A DNA stretch of 64,000 bases from Thereva unica (GCA_949987705.1 CATLJY010000152.1:1-64000), one strand, 5' to 3'; positions 17,694 to 28,128 are shown, numbered from the stretch's first letter. Notes: generated by a model not told the origin, from the letters alone. Made by a program: numbers and translations.

Positions 17694-17699
17694 TCCGAA
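17694..17699. repeat. Target site duplication of the Polinton, right copy (TCCGAA)
   Basis: Identical to 1864-1869 and directly adjacent to the right terminal repeat. Confidence 0.9.
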
Positions 17700-18369
17700 C
17701 AATTGCAGACGAAATATAGAATGTGTACAAGAAATATTGAATACTTTTGTTGCAAATTATGCCGTTCTTTACGGAGAAAATAGAATAACTTATAATGCAC
17801 ACAGTTTACTGCATTCGCCGGAATGTGTAAAGAAGTATGGAAACGTAGACAAATTTTCCGCCTACAAATTTGAGAACTATCTTCAAAGTTTAAAAAAGGA
17901 TATCCGTCAACCTACCAAAATTTTGGAGCAACTTCACAACCGAACTGTTGAAAGAAGCAAATTTCAAAAACTGTATATTGGAAAATGTGGACCTACAAAA
18001 ATATCGAAAAAGAAATCAAAAATAACTAGCTCGCTACTTTATAAAAATTATAACTTTGATTCCGTTTTCTTGAGCTCATGTCCTCCAGATAATTTTTGTT
18101 ACTTAAAGTCTCTAATCCCAATAAAACTTCTTGGGTTCATTAAAAATTGCGATGAGGAAGATTCCATTATAGGATGTAAATTTTTATTAGTTGATGATTT
18201 TTTCGTTGAGCCTGTACAGTCGTCAGAAGCGTTAGGTATAACACTTGTTAAAAACCTCAGTAGCAACGAAGAAAAATTCGGAATTAGTGAATATTTGTGT
18301 AAAGTTGTAGCTTTGCCATATGAAAATGGATTCGTTTTTATTCCAGTACTTCATAACTGTACTTTGTAA
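17694..18369 (+). pseudogene. Transposase_21-like transposase, C-terminal part
   Basis: The frame continues from the left part across the Polinton without a shift: the last complete left codon ends at 1867, and the next is made of the last two bases of TCCGAA plus C17700. It includes YAVLYGENRITYNAHSLLH, FSAYKFENYLQSLKK and a basic segment. These correspond to the region after the catalytic core (DUF4218-like) in this transposase type. The stop is at 18367-18369. No further break is seen in this half. Confidence 0.65.
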
Positions 18370-18438
18370 TGTGTACTTTCTCAGAACCAACTAAGTTTAA
18401 CATACTTAACAGCTAATATTAAAATTTTGCAGTAAGAT

Positions 18439-18642
18439 ATGGAACCTACAAAAAGAAATTTCTCAAATATTCATTTTGAACCACCTCCAGTATTTCGCAG
18501 CAATGCAGTAATCGGCCCGGATATCTTCCTAGAAAGTTATAACGAAAATTTAGGAGAGACAAACAGTCCGAAAAAAATCTGTAGATGCAATGACTTTGGT
18601 ATTTTTATAAAATTTCCCAAAGGAATACCTTTAATTAAGTGA
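18439..18642 (+). pseudogene. Small frame at the 5' side of the DUF4806-like gene
   Basis: MEPTKRNFSNIHFEPPPVF to the stop at 18642. It lies between the transposase and a frame with DUF4806-like sequence, all on the same strand, and is probably the N-terminal part of that second gene, separated by a short intron or a frame break at 18643-18672. No domain is recognised by itself. Confidence 0.4.
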
Positions 18643-18672
18643 ATTTGTTTATCAGAGCAACAAAATAAAGTA

Positions 18673-19520
18673 TTGCAGGAAAATTTTTCAAAAGTACACC
18701 AGACGCTAGATCTACACGTTCAAAACTTTTCGAAAATATTCAACGTGGTGGAAAACCAAAATAAAATATTAACTAGGCACAGCGTTTTGCTTAATAAATT
18801 AGTAGAAAAAGCGTTTCCAAAGACTGCAGAACTTAAGCTTTTCCCTATAAAAACAGTAGAAGGCCTGGAAGCAGTTGAACAACAGATAGCGAATTACTCC
18901 GAAGAGGATCTGGAGCGCGTTCAAAAACCTTACTATGGTTAACCATGGTTAACTATGGTAAACTTTTGTCGTTCAAAAACTCCGTGGTTAACTACAACAT
19001 AACCACGAACATAACTTTTTGGCGTTCAAAAACTCCCGTGGTTAACCATGGTGTAGTTAAATTTTAACCATGCTCGAGAGCATGGTTAGCGATAGTTAAG
19101 AAGAAGAAGAATAAAAACAATTTTTTGACATTTGTTTTAATGTTAATAATGAACAAATCAAAGTGGGATTTGTGAGATTATTTTAAATTAATAATTATTG
19201 GAAATAATTGAGGCAAATAGCCGACACTATTTTATGGAAATTTTTTAAATTTTCTTTACCACGTAGTTAACCACGGTGCGTTCAAAAACCTCCATGGTTA
19301 AACATAAACTTTCGTGGTTAAGTGAAGTGATGTAGCATAACCACAGCTTACCTCGTGGTTTACTATAGTAAGGTTTTTGAACGCGCTCCTGGTAAGGCTT
19401 GATAATATAAGTGAAAATGATATTTTTCTTATAACAATATTTAATCTTTTAATAGATTTCACATATAAGGGAATTACTTGGCAAAAGTCCTGTGCAGGAA
19501 TGCATGCACCTGTTTTTTGA
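18673..19520 (+). pseudogene. DUF4806-like second gene of the Transposase_21-like element, split by a MITE
   Basis: The frame runs 18673-18912 with coiled-coil sequence (LHVQNFSKIFNVVENQNKIL) and then FPIKTVEGLEAVEQQIANYS, the typical entry to DUF4806, a domain often encoded next to insect transposases. A 476-bp MITE at 18913-19388 interrupts it. The rest resumes at 19389 (IFNLLIDFTYKGITWQKS) and stops at 19518-19520. In related elements DUF4806 proteins are presumed accessory DNA-binding partners of the transposase. It is not functional here. Confidence 0.5.
18913..19388. mobile_element. Harbinger-like MITE, 476 bp, TSD CTG
   Basis: The ends are exact inverse complements for about 25 bp (GAGCGCGTTCAAAAACCTTA and its inverse), flanked by CTG at 18910-18912 and 19389-19391. 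Several internal copies of GTTCAAAAACTCC followed by GTGGTTAAC lie in both directions, resembling subterminal transposase-binding repeats. There is no coding capacity. A 3-bp CNG duplication is compatible with PIF/Harbinger, but the superfamily is inferred. Confidence 0.75.
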
Positions 19521-20079
19521 TGTAGAAGTCATTTCATCAATGAACTGGGATGGACGTCAAAGCAAAATAGCATTGAAAAAATTCAAACTTTTTAATACTT
19601 ACGTATACGGTAATATATAATGTCATAATACTGGTAAATCTTCTAATTTTTAATTTTTTCATAATCAAAGGGGCGATAAAAAACGAACAATTTGGATACC
19701 TGGATTTTGAAAAGGCCATGCGGACGGGGTTCCGTAAAATTAAAAATTAAATTTATAAAAAGACTTTTAACTATAAGAACAAAAGTTCCTAAAATTATCA
19801 TTATTTATTTACTTTTAGAATTCTTTTTTGTTAAATGTATTAATTAAATGAAAATTTTTTTTTATTTTCTATATTCTGAATTACTTTTTGTTAAATTTAT
19901 TTATTGAATGAAATTTTATTTGTTTTGCTATTTTAGAATTACTTTTTATTTATAAACTTTTCAACTCTTTTTGTTAAATTTACTGTGCAGTACATAAAAA
20001 AATATATATTAATAGATAAAAATTAACATTGAATTTATTTCCTCTAAAGGCGAATTCACAATAATTCCTTATGAAGAAC
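19521..20079. other. No gene; AT-rich flank with three imperfect tandem units
   Basis: Between 19815 and 19985 three imperfect units of about 60 bp share TTTTAGAATTACTTTTTGTT followed by AAATTTA. Otherwise the sequence is featureless. It may hold the unidentified 3' end of the Transposase_21-like element. Confidence 0.5.
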
Positions 20080-20087
20080 ATAAAAGC

Positions 20088-22217
20088 CAGTGGCGGCTCC
20101 TGCCTTTAAAATTTGGTGGGGCTTGAGAAGTGATTTTATAAAAAGGAATTTAACTGTATTCGTTGCTATCAAATTTAGGCCTATCCCACTAATTATAAGA
20201 ATATAAGCTCAACTTCTTTGGAAAACGAATAAAATAAAAGAATAAAATATTTAACAAAACAAAACAAAAATTCAACAAATCAGTAAAAGAAAAAAGACAA
20301 ATTAAACTGTTTTATGTAAATAATCTGTCCGATGTTCTTTTTACTGTGCGAACAATTCAATAGCTTTTCATTACAATTTGGAATCTCGGGAATATACATA
20401 TTTATTACATAATGATAATGTAATCTGTTAATTCTGTTTCATCAGATTGAACATACACAAACTTTTGCTTGAAATTCAGATTTCAGTTTATCTAGATAAA
20501 TCTGTGAACAGCATTCAAGTAACTAATTTTTGAAGAGTTTTTACGATTTGATTATTCTTCAAGTAGTCATCGAGTCCCAAACTGGATGACATCGGCTCAG
20601 AATCAGGACCGGTGGAGAGAACAGTTGCGCGAGGCCAGGACCAGATCCCGGTTGTAGAGCCGTTAAAGAAGAAGTCATCGAATGTGATATCTATTGATAT
20701 GTTTTATGTAACCATATCAGGAAATATTCCTCGTTTACTGCTTGATTCACATTCATCGTGGCGACTAAGAGTAAAATTGTGACCACCGCAAAACTTTAAC
20801 ATATCTAAAATTTGACTCAATACTTTACGATTATTTATATTTCGCAATAGAACTCGCATATCCTGCATCGATCAGTGCGATAATATTGACCAACCAGAAG
20901 GTTTGGTAATTTAAATAATTTTTTAAATTCGTAGCGCTTGTTTCATGGATTTTATTTTTTTCCGATACATGTTTTAAATCCCGGATACCGCCTTTTGTCC
21001 AAGCCGATTCTCCTCTAAAAAAACCGCAATAAAAACAAGACAATGAATTTTTTTCTATTCTAATCGTAAACCATTTCTTTTTTGGAACACCAATCCGACC
21101 AAAATTTTCTACTTTAGTATTTTGCAGTGCAAATTAATTTAAAATCAAATGATTGATGCGGCCCTAAACGTTTAATTTCTAATTTTTCTTCTAATAACAA
21201 AAGAGAAATTTTTTTCTTCAATAATTATCTAAGTGATTCTTTGAAGAAAAAACAAAAATTGAATCAATATAAATATAATCTAAGAAAAATATATATACAG
21301 GTATATATATATTTTAAAAAATGGTTTATTAATATTTAACAAATAGTTAAATAACTAATAATTTAATACATACTAATTTGGTGAATAATTCAATATATGT
21401 ATATCTACCGTAATTTTGCAATCACACATTTTTCACTTAAATAAACTTGAAACTTTCAATTAAAATCTCCAATTAGCCATTTTCCAATAAGAATTTCTCT
21501 TTTTACTACTTATTACTAAATTTGTATCCAAATATTTGCTACGGGCTAAATAAAATCAGCCCTTCCGTATATAAAACCCACAAATGTAAAAAAAAGTTTC
21601 TAAATGTTCGGCCAATTAGTATCAAATGCAGGCAAAATTCCTTTAGAAATATAGTCAAGAGAACTAAAAGAACGAATCGACAACACTGGCACTCTATGTG
21701 CGTGAGTAAACCCAGCAGAGCGAGAGAATTCATACATGCCAGTGAGAGAATCCCAATGAATCGCTCGGGGCTAATAAATTTCAGCCCCGCTTGGTAGAAC
21801 AAAAGTGCATGAATCAATCGCTTGACTCAAGAAATTTAGCATACAAAATGGTTAATTTTCGGGGCTGACTCAACGATAGCCCCTGAGGGTAGAGAATTAC
21901 ATGTAAATATATTTTTTCTATAGGAATGGCATTATGATTCGGCCAGATTATTTTGATAGAGGGAAGAGAGCTTTGAGTTTTTCTTTGTTTTTGTTTTTTT
22001 ATTTGGTTTGTTTTTGATACTTTTTTTATGAAGTTCAACTTCGAATTTTTTTGTGGGGTATTATTTTGAGATTTTTTTTAGAAATTGTAATAAATTACAA
22101 AAAAATTGCGTTGGTTCTTTGCAAAAATGAAAATAATTAAAAATGTATGATTATGATTTGATCGATAATTTCTGGTGGGGCTAAGCCCCACTAGCCCCTA
22201 AGGACGAGCCGCCACTG
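20088..22217. mobile_element. Non-autonomous hAT element, 2130 bp, TSD ATAAAAGC
   Basis: The termini are CAGTGGCGGCTC and its exact inverse GAGCCGCCACTG, flanked on both sides by the same 8 bp ATAAAAGC (20080-20087 and 22218-22225). The CAG...CTG ends and 8-bp duplication are diagnostic of hAT transposons. The interior is AT-rich and has no frame resembling a hAT transposase or a BED zinc finger. Subterminal palindromes such as GGGGCTAAGCCCC occur near the right end. Confidence 0.88.
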
Positions 22218-22225
22218 ATAAAAGC

Positions 22226-22507
22226 TTTTTAGTAGTAGAAAATCGAATCTAAAAAAGCTTTTCCCTAACTCGCAAAAGGGAACCGAGTCAATTGTGCTTC
22301 CTTCTGCATTCCTAATAATCGCTTTCGAATCGTTACAAACACGCTTAATTGAATCGCTTCCCCGCTAGGACATGCAATGTTAAAAAAGAAATGTACGGCA
22401 AGGCTAAGAGAAGCACTTCTCTGCTTCAAAAGAATCGATTCAGTAACCTTTTTGAATCGCTTCATTTCCCGCTGGGATGAAAAGTCACCCAATTCATAAC
22501 AGGGCGC
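22226..22507. other. No gene recognised
   Basis: A stretch with repeated GAATCGMTTC-like words between the hAT element and the LINE tail. No coding frame is supported. Confidence 0.4.
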
Positions 22508-22833
22508 CTACAAGTCTTCATCAACAGATGCCTTCGTCGTATCCTAAAAATCCGCTGGCAAGATAGAATTTCGAACGAAGAACTATGGCACCAAATCAGG
22601 CGAAGGAAATGGAATTGGAATGAAAATCTAGCCAAACAGGCCCTTGACTGGAATCCGCAAGGTTCCCGTCGAGTAGGAAGACCTAGAACAACGTGGAGGA
22701 GAACCCTACTAGAAGAAGCCGCAACAACTGGGAGATCCTGGTCGGAGCTAAGAGCTGTCGCGCAAAACAGAGTCCGCTAGAGGGCAACTGTTTCCGCCGT
22801 ATGTCCCATGAGGGATTAAAGGAGCTTAAAGAA
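22508..22833 (+). pseudogene. LINE reverse transcriptase C-terminal tail
   Basis: The frame reads FINRCLRRILKIRWQDRISN, then ALDWNPQGSRRVGRPRTTWR and SWSELRAVAQNRVR. This tail is very common in insect, mollusc and cnidarian non-LTR elements. A Trp codon has become TAG at 22778-22780 and part of the IGHTLRK block is deleted. It ends in AAGAAGAAG. It is 5'-truncated and dead. The fragment at 1-72 is the segment that would precede it. Confidence 0.8.
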
Positions 22834-22841
22834 GAAGAATT

Positions 22842-23162
22842 TATCGTGTTGATTGTGGAGTTTGTGAAAAAACATACATAGGAGAAACGTCACAATCCCT
22901 TAAAAAACGATTATATCAACATCAATATCATTGCAAAAATTTGAACCCACATCATAGCTCATTAACAAAACACATTTTTGACACTGGACACAAATTTAAA
23001 TTTAAAGAAACAAAGATTATCGACTCTGATAACTTTTATAATAATAGACTCATTAAAGAAACTTTCCATATCAATAAAAATTCTGCATTAAGTGTTAACA
23101 ACCATACTGATTTCAAAAATAATTTAAAACATATTAACAATTTCATTTCAAATTACTTATAA
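22842..23162 (+). pseudogene. GIY-YIG endonuclease domain of a Penelope-like element
   Basis: YRVDCGVCEKTYIGETSQSL followed by KKRLYQHQYHC and HHSSLTKHIFDTGHKF: a CxxC, the YIG(E) half of the GIY-YIG motif, the conserved Arg and His segments, and a C-terminal helix ending at NFISNYL. In PLEs this domain nicks target DNA to prime reverse transcription. The open frame is the 3' end of a much longer ORF. The upstream RT is absent, so this is a remnant, though no stop interrupts the domain. Confidence 0.8.
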
Positions 23163-23544
23163 CGGTTTTTAACGTGATTTTGTCTCGCTCATATTATCCA
23201 CCTGTCTACTATGAACTTCTTCCATTTTTCCTTCTTCAAGTTTGGTATTGAATGCTTTTCATTTTTATCTGTCAGTGACACTTCATTCTTTCTTTCTGCC
23301 GACTTATACTGCAGCTCTGATTTTCACAATCATGAATCACAGTAGTAAGATCAACAGTAAAATGAAACTTAAAACTAAATATAAAATTTATTTTGTCAAA
23401 TATTTGTTGAGTGCGGGATTTATTATGTATTAATGTTCATTTTTTTATGACTTTAACTCTTAATGATAATAATTTTGTGGTAAGATTCCATTGTTTCTTT
23501 CATATTGTTGAGGCAATTAATATAATTTCATACTTTGATTTTAG

Positions 23545-23581
23545 CTGATGATGACATAAATTTTGTAAATGTCGAAACGTC
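23545..23581 (+). ncRNA. Hammerhead-ribozyme-like core in the PLE 3' region
   Basis: CTGATGA (23545-23551), then a stem II with GACAT pairing to ATGTC (23553-23557 with 23569-23573), then GAAACGTC (23574-23581). All invariant hammerhead core positions are present in order, with the minimal ACGT stem III known from PLE ribozymes that act as dimers. I could not identify a convincing stem I, so activity is uncertain. Confidence 0.6.
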
Positions 23582-23650
23582 CATATCATATAACTATGTA
23601 CAAATCAATATAATATATTTTGGATTCCAAAGACTCACCGATTGTTTTAA

Positions 23651-24544
23651 TAATTAGAGAATGGTTGGAACCTTCAGGTGCGCGTGCGACCAAATTTGCG
23701 CGATGAAGCATGCTCTTAAAAAATGCTGGTATAATTCTGATTTGCATGGTGGAAGGGACGAGCCATCAATGCTTTTTTTTGGCCAACTGAAAAACATCAT
23801 TTTTGTCGAGCAGTTTATACGTTTTTCGAAACATCGCTGTTCTTGCTTCGTTAACGTATTTCAATCGTTCGAAGCCATACATATGACAAACGAATTCCTC
23901 TATTTTGGCAAACAGTTCGTTTCTATTCTCTGATGGCTGTGACATCTGTATGAAGCAGTTGGTAAAGTCTTTTCCAGAACTAGTCATAATAGAAAAGGGG
24001 CGCCCTTTGCCTTTTCTAAAAAAGAGAGGATTGAAATCACAGCCCGTTAGGGCATGAAATGCTGGAAGTGCTGAGCTTATGTCTTTTCCTAGAGTTTCGT
24101 ACAATTGTGTTACATTTATAAGTCGTTTATTATTTCCGACACCGACTTCCATACATATGTAAATATTGTTTGAAATTTTATCCATATTAGCCAACATAAT
24201 AATCAACACGTCAGTGTCAGAGAAACGGATCGTTACATTTGCATCGAAATCGAGCTGGCAAACGTGGTAAACCATCTTGGTATCGGCTTCTTCGTGGGCC
24301 GGACATGTAAGTGTCTGCTCTTCGGTTCTTACCACTTTGCCATCAATAACCGTGTACTCATAGCAGACGTCCGCGTTTACGTAAATTGTTTGATTATTAA
24401 TAAACGGTGCCATTTTATCTTCTTTCCAATCTTCAATTAAAAACTGCACAAGCGCTTCTTTAAAATTGCTGTTTTTTAATTCAACCGAAAAATCTTTTTT
24501 TCGTACTTGGTCAGGGCCATCGATACGATAATTTGCTTGAACCA
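23651..24544 (-). pseudogene. PIN/FEN-like transposon-associated gene, segment 5 (C-terminal)
   Basis: C-terminal domain of the long broken gene. It starts at the MULE-like insertion (VQANYRIDG) and includes EEQTLTCPAHEEADTKMVYH, FSDTDVLIIMLANM, LPAFHALTGCDFNPLFFRKG and KGRPF. The ordered acidic motifs E-A-D-T, D-T-D-V-L and T-G-C-D resemble the metal site of PIN/FEN-like nucleases. This assignment is mine. A shift in the A-run near 23770 separates the last block (SSLPPCKSELYQHFLRAC), which ends at the PLE around 23651. The gene is widespread in insect genomes in many copies, which suggests it belongs to a transposon. Confidence 0.65.
24534..24544. repeat. 11-bp target duplication TGCTTGAACCA, left copy
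   Basis: Repeated at 26556-26566 on the other side of the long-TIR element. Confidence 0.85.
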
Positions 24545-24873
24545 CAGACTTAAATATCTGTAATACAGATGTTCCGCTCCATACAAAATTTTGTCACCAG
24601 AAAATTTTCTAGGGGGATTTACTAATCTTCCCATCGCGAAGCTTTAGTCTACACATTCCACATAAGCTCTCCGCGCATTTCCCCAAGTTCTCTGTTGATA
24701 GACAAAGGAAGAGGCGAAGGGCAGAGTGGCTTCGGAACTTCATTCCACACGGACGTAATGTACTTTTTCGCCTTCTCCACCCCTCACACACTTTGCCCTA
24801 TCAGCCAGGCAACAGACGACACAATTTGGTGCGCAGGATGGTTTTTTTTAAATTCCATTGCGGCAGGTCATGA
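24545..24873 (+). repeat. Left terminal inverted repeat of the long-TIR element
   Basis: Inverse complement of 26236-26555 with scattered substitutions and a short insertion. Confidence 0.85.
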
Positions 24874-26235
24874 GGCGAATGCTGGAGGAAGCCAAGGCCA
24901 GCAATAGGCTGTGGAGCTCCTGATGATGATCATCATGCATGATGCGGCTGGGAGAATATTTATTTTGCAATGAAAGATATTATTTGGTCAATTTACTGAA
25001 TCAATGAGATGAATATTGAAATTTTCTGAATTACAATTGATACTTTCTGAATTACAATTGACTAATCTGAATTACAATTGACACTTTCTGAATTACAATT
25101 GGAAAAGGTGTAGTAGTAATACCTAAGCTTGACTTTACCATATAAAAACATAGTGTGCGAAGGACCACACTTTAGAAGTGTTAACTTCTATGGCTAGTCT
25201 ATATTTCCAAATCAATCTTAATACAGGAGGATAAGAATCAATATATTTTATTTATGAATATTCTGTTGAAGTTTATTTAATTGTTACTTATATGCACTCA
25301 CTCAAAAATGTTTTGCAATATTTTGGAAATTAAATTGATACGATAATTACTACACTCCCTATAATTAAATGACAAAAAACGGCCATTTTTAATGGTTTTG
25401 GAATTTTTCTGTAAACACCTGTAGACCGATTTCAATGGTCCAAAACTCCTAATTTTCGTTTTTTAAGCACTATTATGTAGTATTTTTTGTTTTCCAAAAC
25501 AACATTTTTTTCGTACCCAAAACTTGGAAAAACGTGTTTTCGCTACTATTATTAGCTTTTTACCACCTGTTGCCCTGGACCAATTTTATCCAAAACACAT
25601 TCATTGAATCCTACGATTTTTCTCTTAATTATAGCGTCGAGAAATCGCAGGGTAGGTTTATTTCAACTTTTTTTAATCGCTCCTGGACGTACTAAAATTG
25701 ACATTTATGAATAACAATTAGTGTCTTTTCCCTATGCATTTTTTATAACATTAAAAATTTGTAAGAAACAATTAGTGGTAATTGAACTCTTATCCTTGTT
25801 TACGGAAGAAAATGCGAATATGTATCATTTGAAAACCGAGCGATCGACTTCCACCGACCGGTACACAAATTAAGTTCACCCAATAACAGATCGTGTTCCG
25901 CGCACCTGAAATATTCGGCCGGGAGCAACTATCAATGGCCAGGAAATGCGAAAATTTCATCGGAGAAATATATGCCTGTATACAAGAAAAAAACAAAATC
26001 GTGACCTGCCACAATTCAAAAGTTCCCCATATAAAAAATTTAAAAAAACTCCATCCTGCGGTGCACTGCGCCTGACCCCTTGACTAATCAAATAGAATTC
26101 AAATCGATTATTTTCCGCGCACCTGAAATGTAGCGAAATAGCCTTGAACACGAAAAGTTGCCTAAAAAGAATATTTCATTTCTTCCGAGAAATTGTACAC
26201 ACGTATGCCTGAAAACAAGAAAAAAAAAACCAAAA

Positions 26236-26555
26236 TCATGACCTGCCGCAATGGAATTTAAAAAAAACCATCCTGCGCACCAAATTGTGTCGTCTGTTGC
26301 CTGGCTGATAGGGCAAAGTGTGTGTGGGGTGGAGAAGGCGAAAAAGTACATTTCGTCCGTGTGTAATGAAGTTCCGAAGCCACTCTGCCCTTCGCCTCTT
26401 CCTTTGTCTATCAACAGAGAACTTGGGGAAATGCGCGGAGAGCTTATGTGGAATGTGTAGACTAAAGCTTCGCGATGGGATTTATACCCAGCAAATTTGC
26501 TGGTGACAAAATTTTGTATGAAGCGGAACATCTGTATTACAGATATTTAAGTCTG
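26236..26555 (-). repeat. Right terminal inverted repeat of the long-TIR element
   Basis: Mirror of 24545-24873. It ends AGATATTTAAGTCTG. Confidence 0.85.
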
Positions 26556-26566
26556 TGCTTGAACCA
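26556..26566. repeat. 11-bp target duplication TGCTTGAACCA, right copy
   Basis: Matches 24534-24544. Counting it once restores continuity of the interrupted minus-strand gene. Confidence 0.85.
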
Positions 26567-26943
26567 TACCACGCAGTTTGTGTTCAGTATCTTTGATCGA
26601 TGGAAAAATGTATCGATCAAAGGCAATCACGATGACTGCTGCTTTACTTGCACATATCATCTGCAGCACCTTCTTTCAGATATTTCCAAATGCCAGTGGC
26701 ACATCTTTTAGCAGATTTAATTTGAAATACCCATCAAATATCATAACGTACGTATATTGCGGGTCCGTATGAAGCGCCTCAGAATTTGCACGCTTTTCTA
26801 ATACCTTCATTAATACCGATTTTTGCGTTTTGTAAATACTGCCGTCAAGGTGGCAAAGAGAAAGTGGCACTGGTGTTAATGGGTACGCAAGGACTTTATC
26901 TAAATCGAGTTCTTTTTTAAAGAAATATGAAGCAGTTGTCCGA
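26567..26943 (-). pseudogene. PIN/FEN-like transposon-associated gene, segment 4
   Basis: Minus-strand coding between the LINE tail and the long-TIR element. It includes DLDKVLAYPLTPVPLSLCH and TYVMIFDGYFKLNLL, and just upstream of the insertion FDRYIFPSIKDTEHKLRG. There is a TGA after FGNI near 26675 and an A-run frameshift near 26920. This is the middle of the same protein whose C-terminus is at 23651-24544. Confidence 0.65.
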
Positions 26944-27107
26944 ATAATAATAATAATAATAATAATAATTTATTTAAAATTGTACAAAAGAACATAATTC
27001 TTACAAACGTACAAACAAACTATTAATTGGGTGACTGAGACAAAATGAATATAACATACTACAAACTAAAAAACAAATAATAACTAAAAAACAAATAATA
27101 GAATAAG
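26944..27107 (-). mobile_element. Short LINE 3' tail with (AAT)n
   Basis: About 165 bp interrupt the PIN-like gene. On the minus strand it ends TTTTAAATAAA followed by (TTA)n, at 26944-26970. The 3' end resembles that of the insertion in the Polinton MCP gene (TTTGTAC, then AATAAA and a trinucleotide tail). The flanks share TTATTC. The 5' boundary is approximate. Confidence 0.6.
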
Positions 27108-28128
27108 TCGCGCTGCATTCGCAATTCCATCTGTTTTCGATCAACAGTTACTTTTTTCTTGGTAATCATTTCTGTAAATGTATAGCACTTTGTTTTGGAA
27201 ATAGCTTGATCAAAATTTGTCGGGTCGTTTATGCAACGTTTAATGAAATTTTGTCTTTGTTGATTACCCTCTTCTTCAACATGTAACAAGAAATTTTCAA
27301 CGGCTTCCGGTGCTGTTTCGCCTGTAGAAATGTTGTACAAATAATTTTTATCTAAACCGTCATCAAATGGATTTATGTTACGCTTCATGCTATCAATAAA
27401 AATGTGAAGCTGTTCTGAACTTTTTTTATCTTGCTAGCTTGTAAATCTGCTGTAACATCTTGCAATTCGTTCAGCCCTGCTTCCTTAACTGTGTGGCTGA
27501 TAATAGTAGATCTGATAATGGCTGCGGCACCACCGCTGTCTAGCTGATATGGAATTAGTAATATGTGAAATTCCTGTCAGCTTATTCCCAGCATCAGCAT
27601 TAATGGTTTGCTCAAGAGTGAGATCAATTGCTTGTTTTGAGAATGGTTTTGTCGTTCTTTTTATTCCAAACGATCCTTTGTTAAAGTTCTCACGTAATCC
27701 TGGATGCGTCCCGTCAATTTTCATCAAGTTATCGAGGTATCTTACTAAATAACGCGCGTAATTAGGTTGGTTATAAGCAAAATATAAATTAACTACTTTT
27801 GATAACGCGAACTTATACATCTCATAATTACCAGTACGGATGCTCGTATTGAGTAGCAAGTAATAATCAATTTGTTTTACATAAATCATGTAATACTGTG
27901 CTGTTTTGCCATGATGGCCTTCCAACGTTTTCATTTTGAATTCTTCGTATTTTTCAAATATTTCTTTTACTTCAGCTTGTTGGATCGATGGTTGAGATGA
28001 TTTTGTTTGTTTTGTAAACTGTATTAAATAAGTTTTAAATTCAACGGGTAAATTAACATTCTCTTTCTGGACGAACTTTTCAAAGTGAAGCATTTTTAAA
28101 GCTAATGTCGTATCTTCTGAAAAAAAAA
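27108..28128 (-). pseudogene. PIN/FEN-like transposon-associated gene, segment 3
   Basis: Two frames, 28093-27485 and 27388-27108, with a break in between near 27425-27485. Recognisable blocks are ALKMLHFEKFVQKENV, LEGHHGKTAQYYMIYVKQID, NYARYLVRYLDNLMKI, IDLTLEQTINADAGNKLTG, NSISARQRW, then NINPFDDGLDKNYLYNISTG and FLLHVEEEGNQQRQNF. These are conserved in the multi-copy insect gene family to which I assign the locus. The frame is open for 200 codons in the first block, so decay is moderate. Confidence 0.65.

Larger units (their letters stand above)
22835..23650 (+). mobile_element. 5'-truncated Penelope-like element (PLE)
   Basis: It contains a GIY-YIG endonuclease frame (22842-23162), then a long AT-rich 3' region with a hammerhead-like core at 23545-23581. 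It ends near 23650, where the minus-strand PIN-like gene resumes. GIY-YIG next to a hammerhead motif is the established mark of Penelope-like retroelements. The RT domain is missing. Confidence 0.75.
24545..26555. mobile_element. Non-autonomous long-TIR (MULE- or foldback-like) element, 2011 bp
   Basis: The ends CAGACTTAAATATCTG and inverse continue as inverted repeats of about 320-330 bp (24545-24873 and 26236-26555), flanked by the 11-bp duplication TGCTTGAACCA. It interrupts the PIN-like gene exactly between codons of the preserved MVQA motif. Long TIRs and a 9-11-bp duplication suggest Mutator-like or foldback elements. No transposase is present. The interior (24874-26235) holds four units of about 20 bp (CTGAATTACAATTGAYAC, 25022-25101) and an imperfect direct duplication of about 170 bp (25892-26060, 26112-26280). 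Frames inside the TIRs appear twice as mirror copies and are not supported as genes. Confidence 0.82.

Noticed and set aside
24609..26506. Arg/Leu/Cys-rich frame present twice (24791-24609 minus and 26318-26506 plus)
   Set aside because: It lies in the inverted repeats of the long-TIR element, so it is duplicated by structure. The frame differs in its ends and has no recognisable domain.
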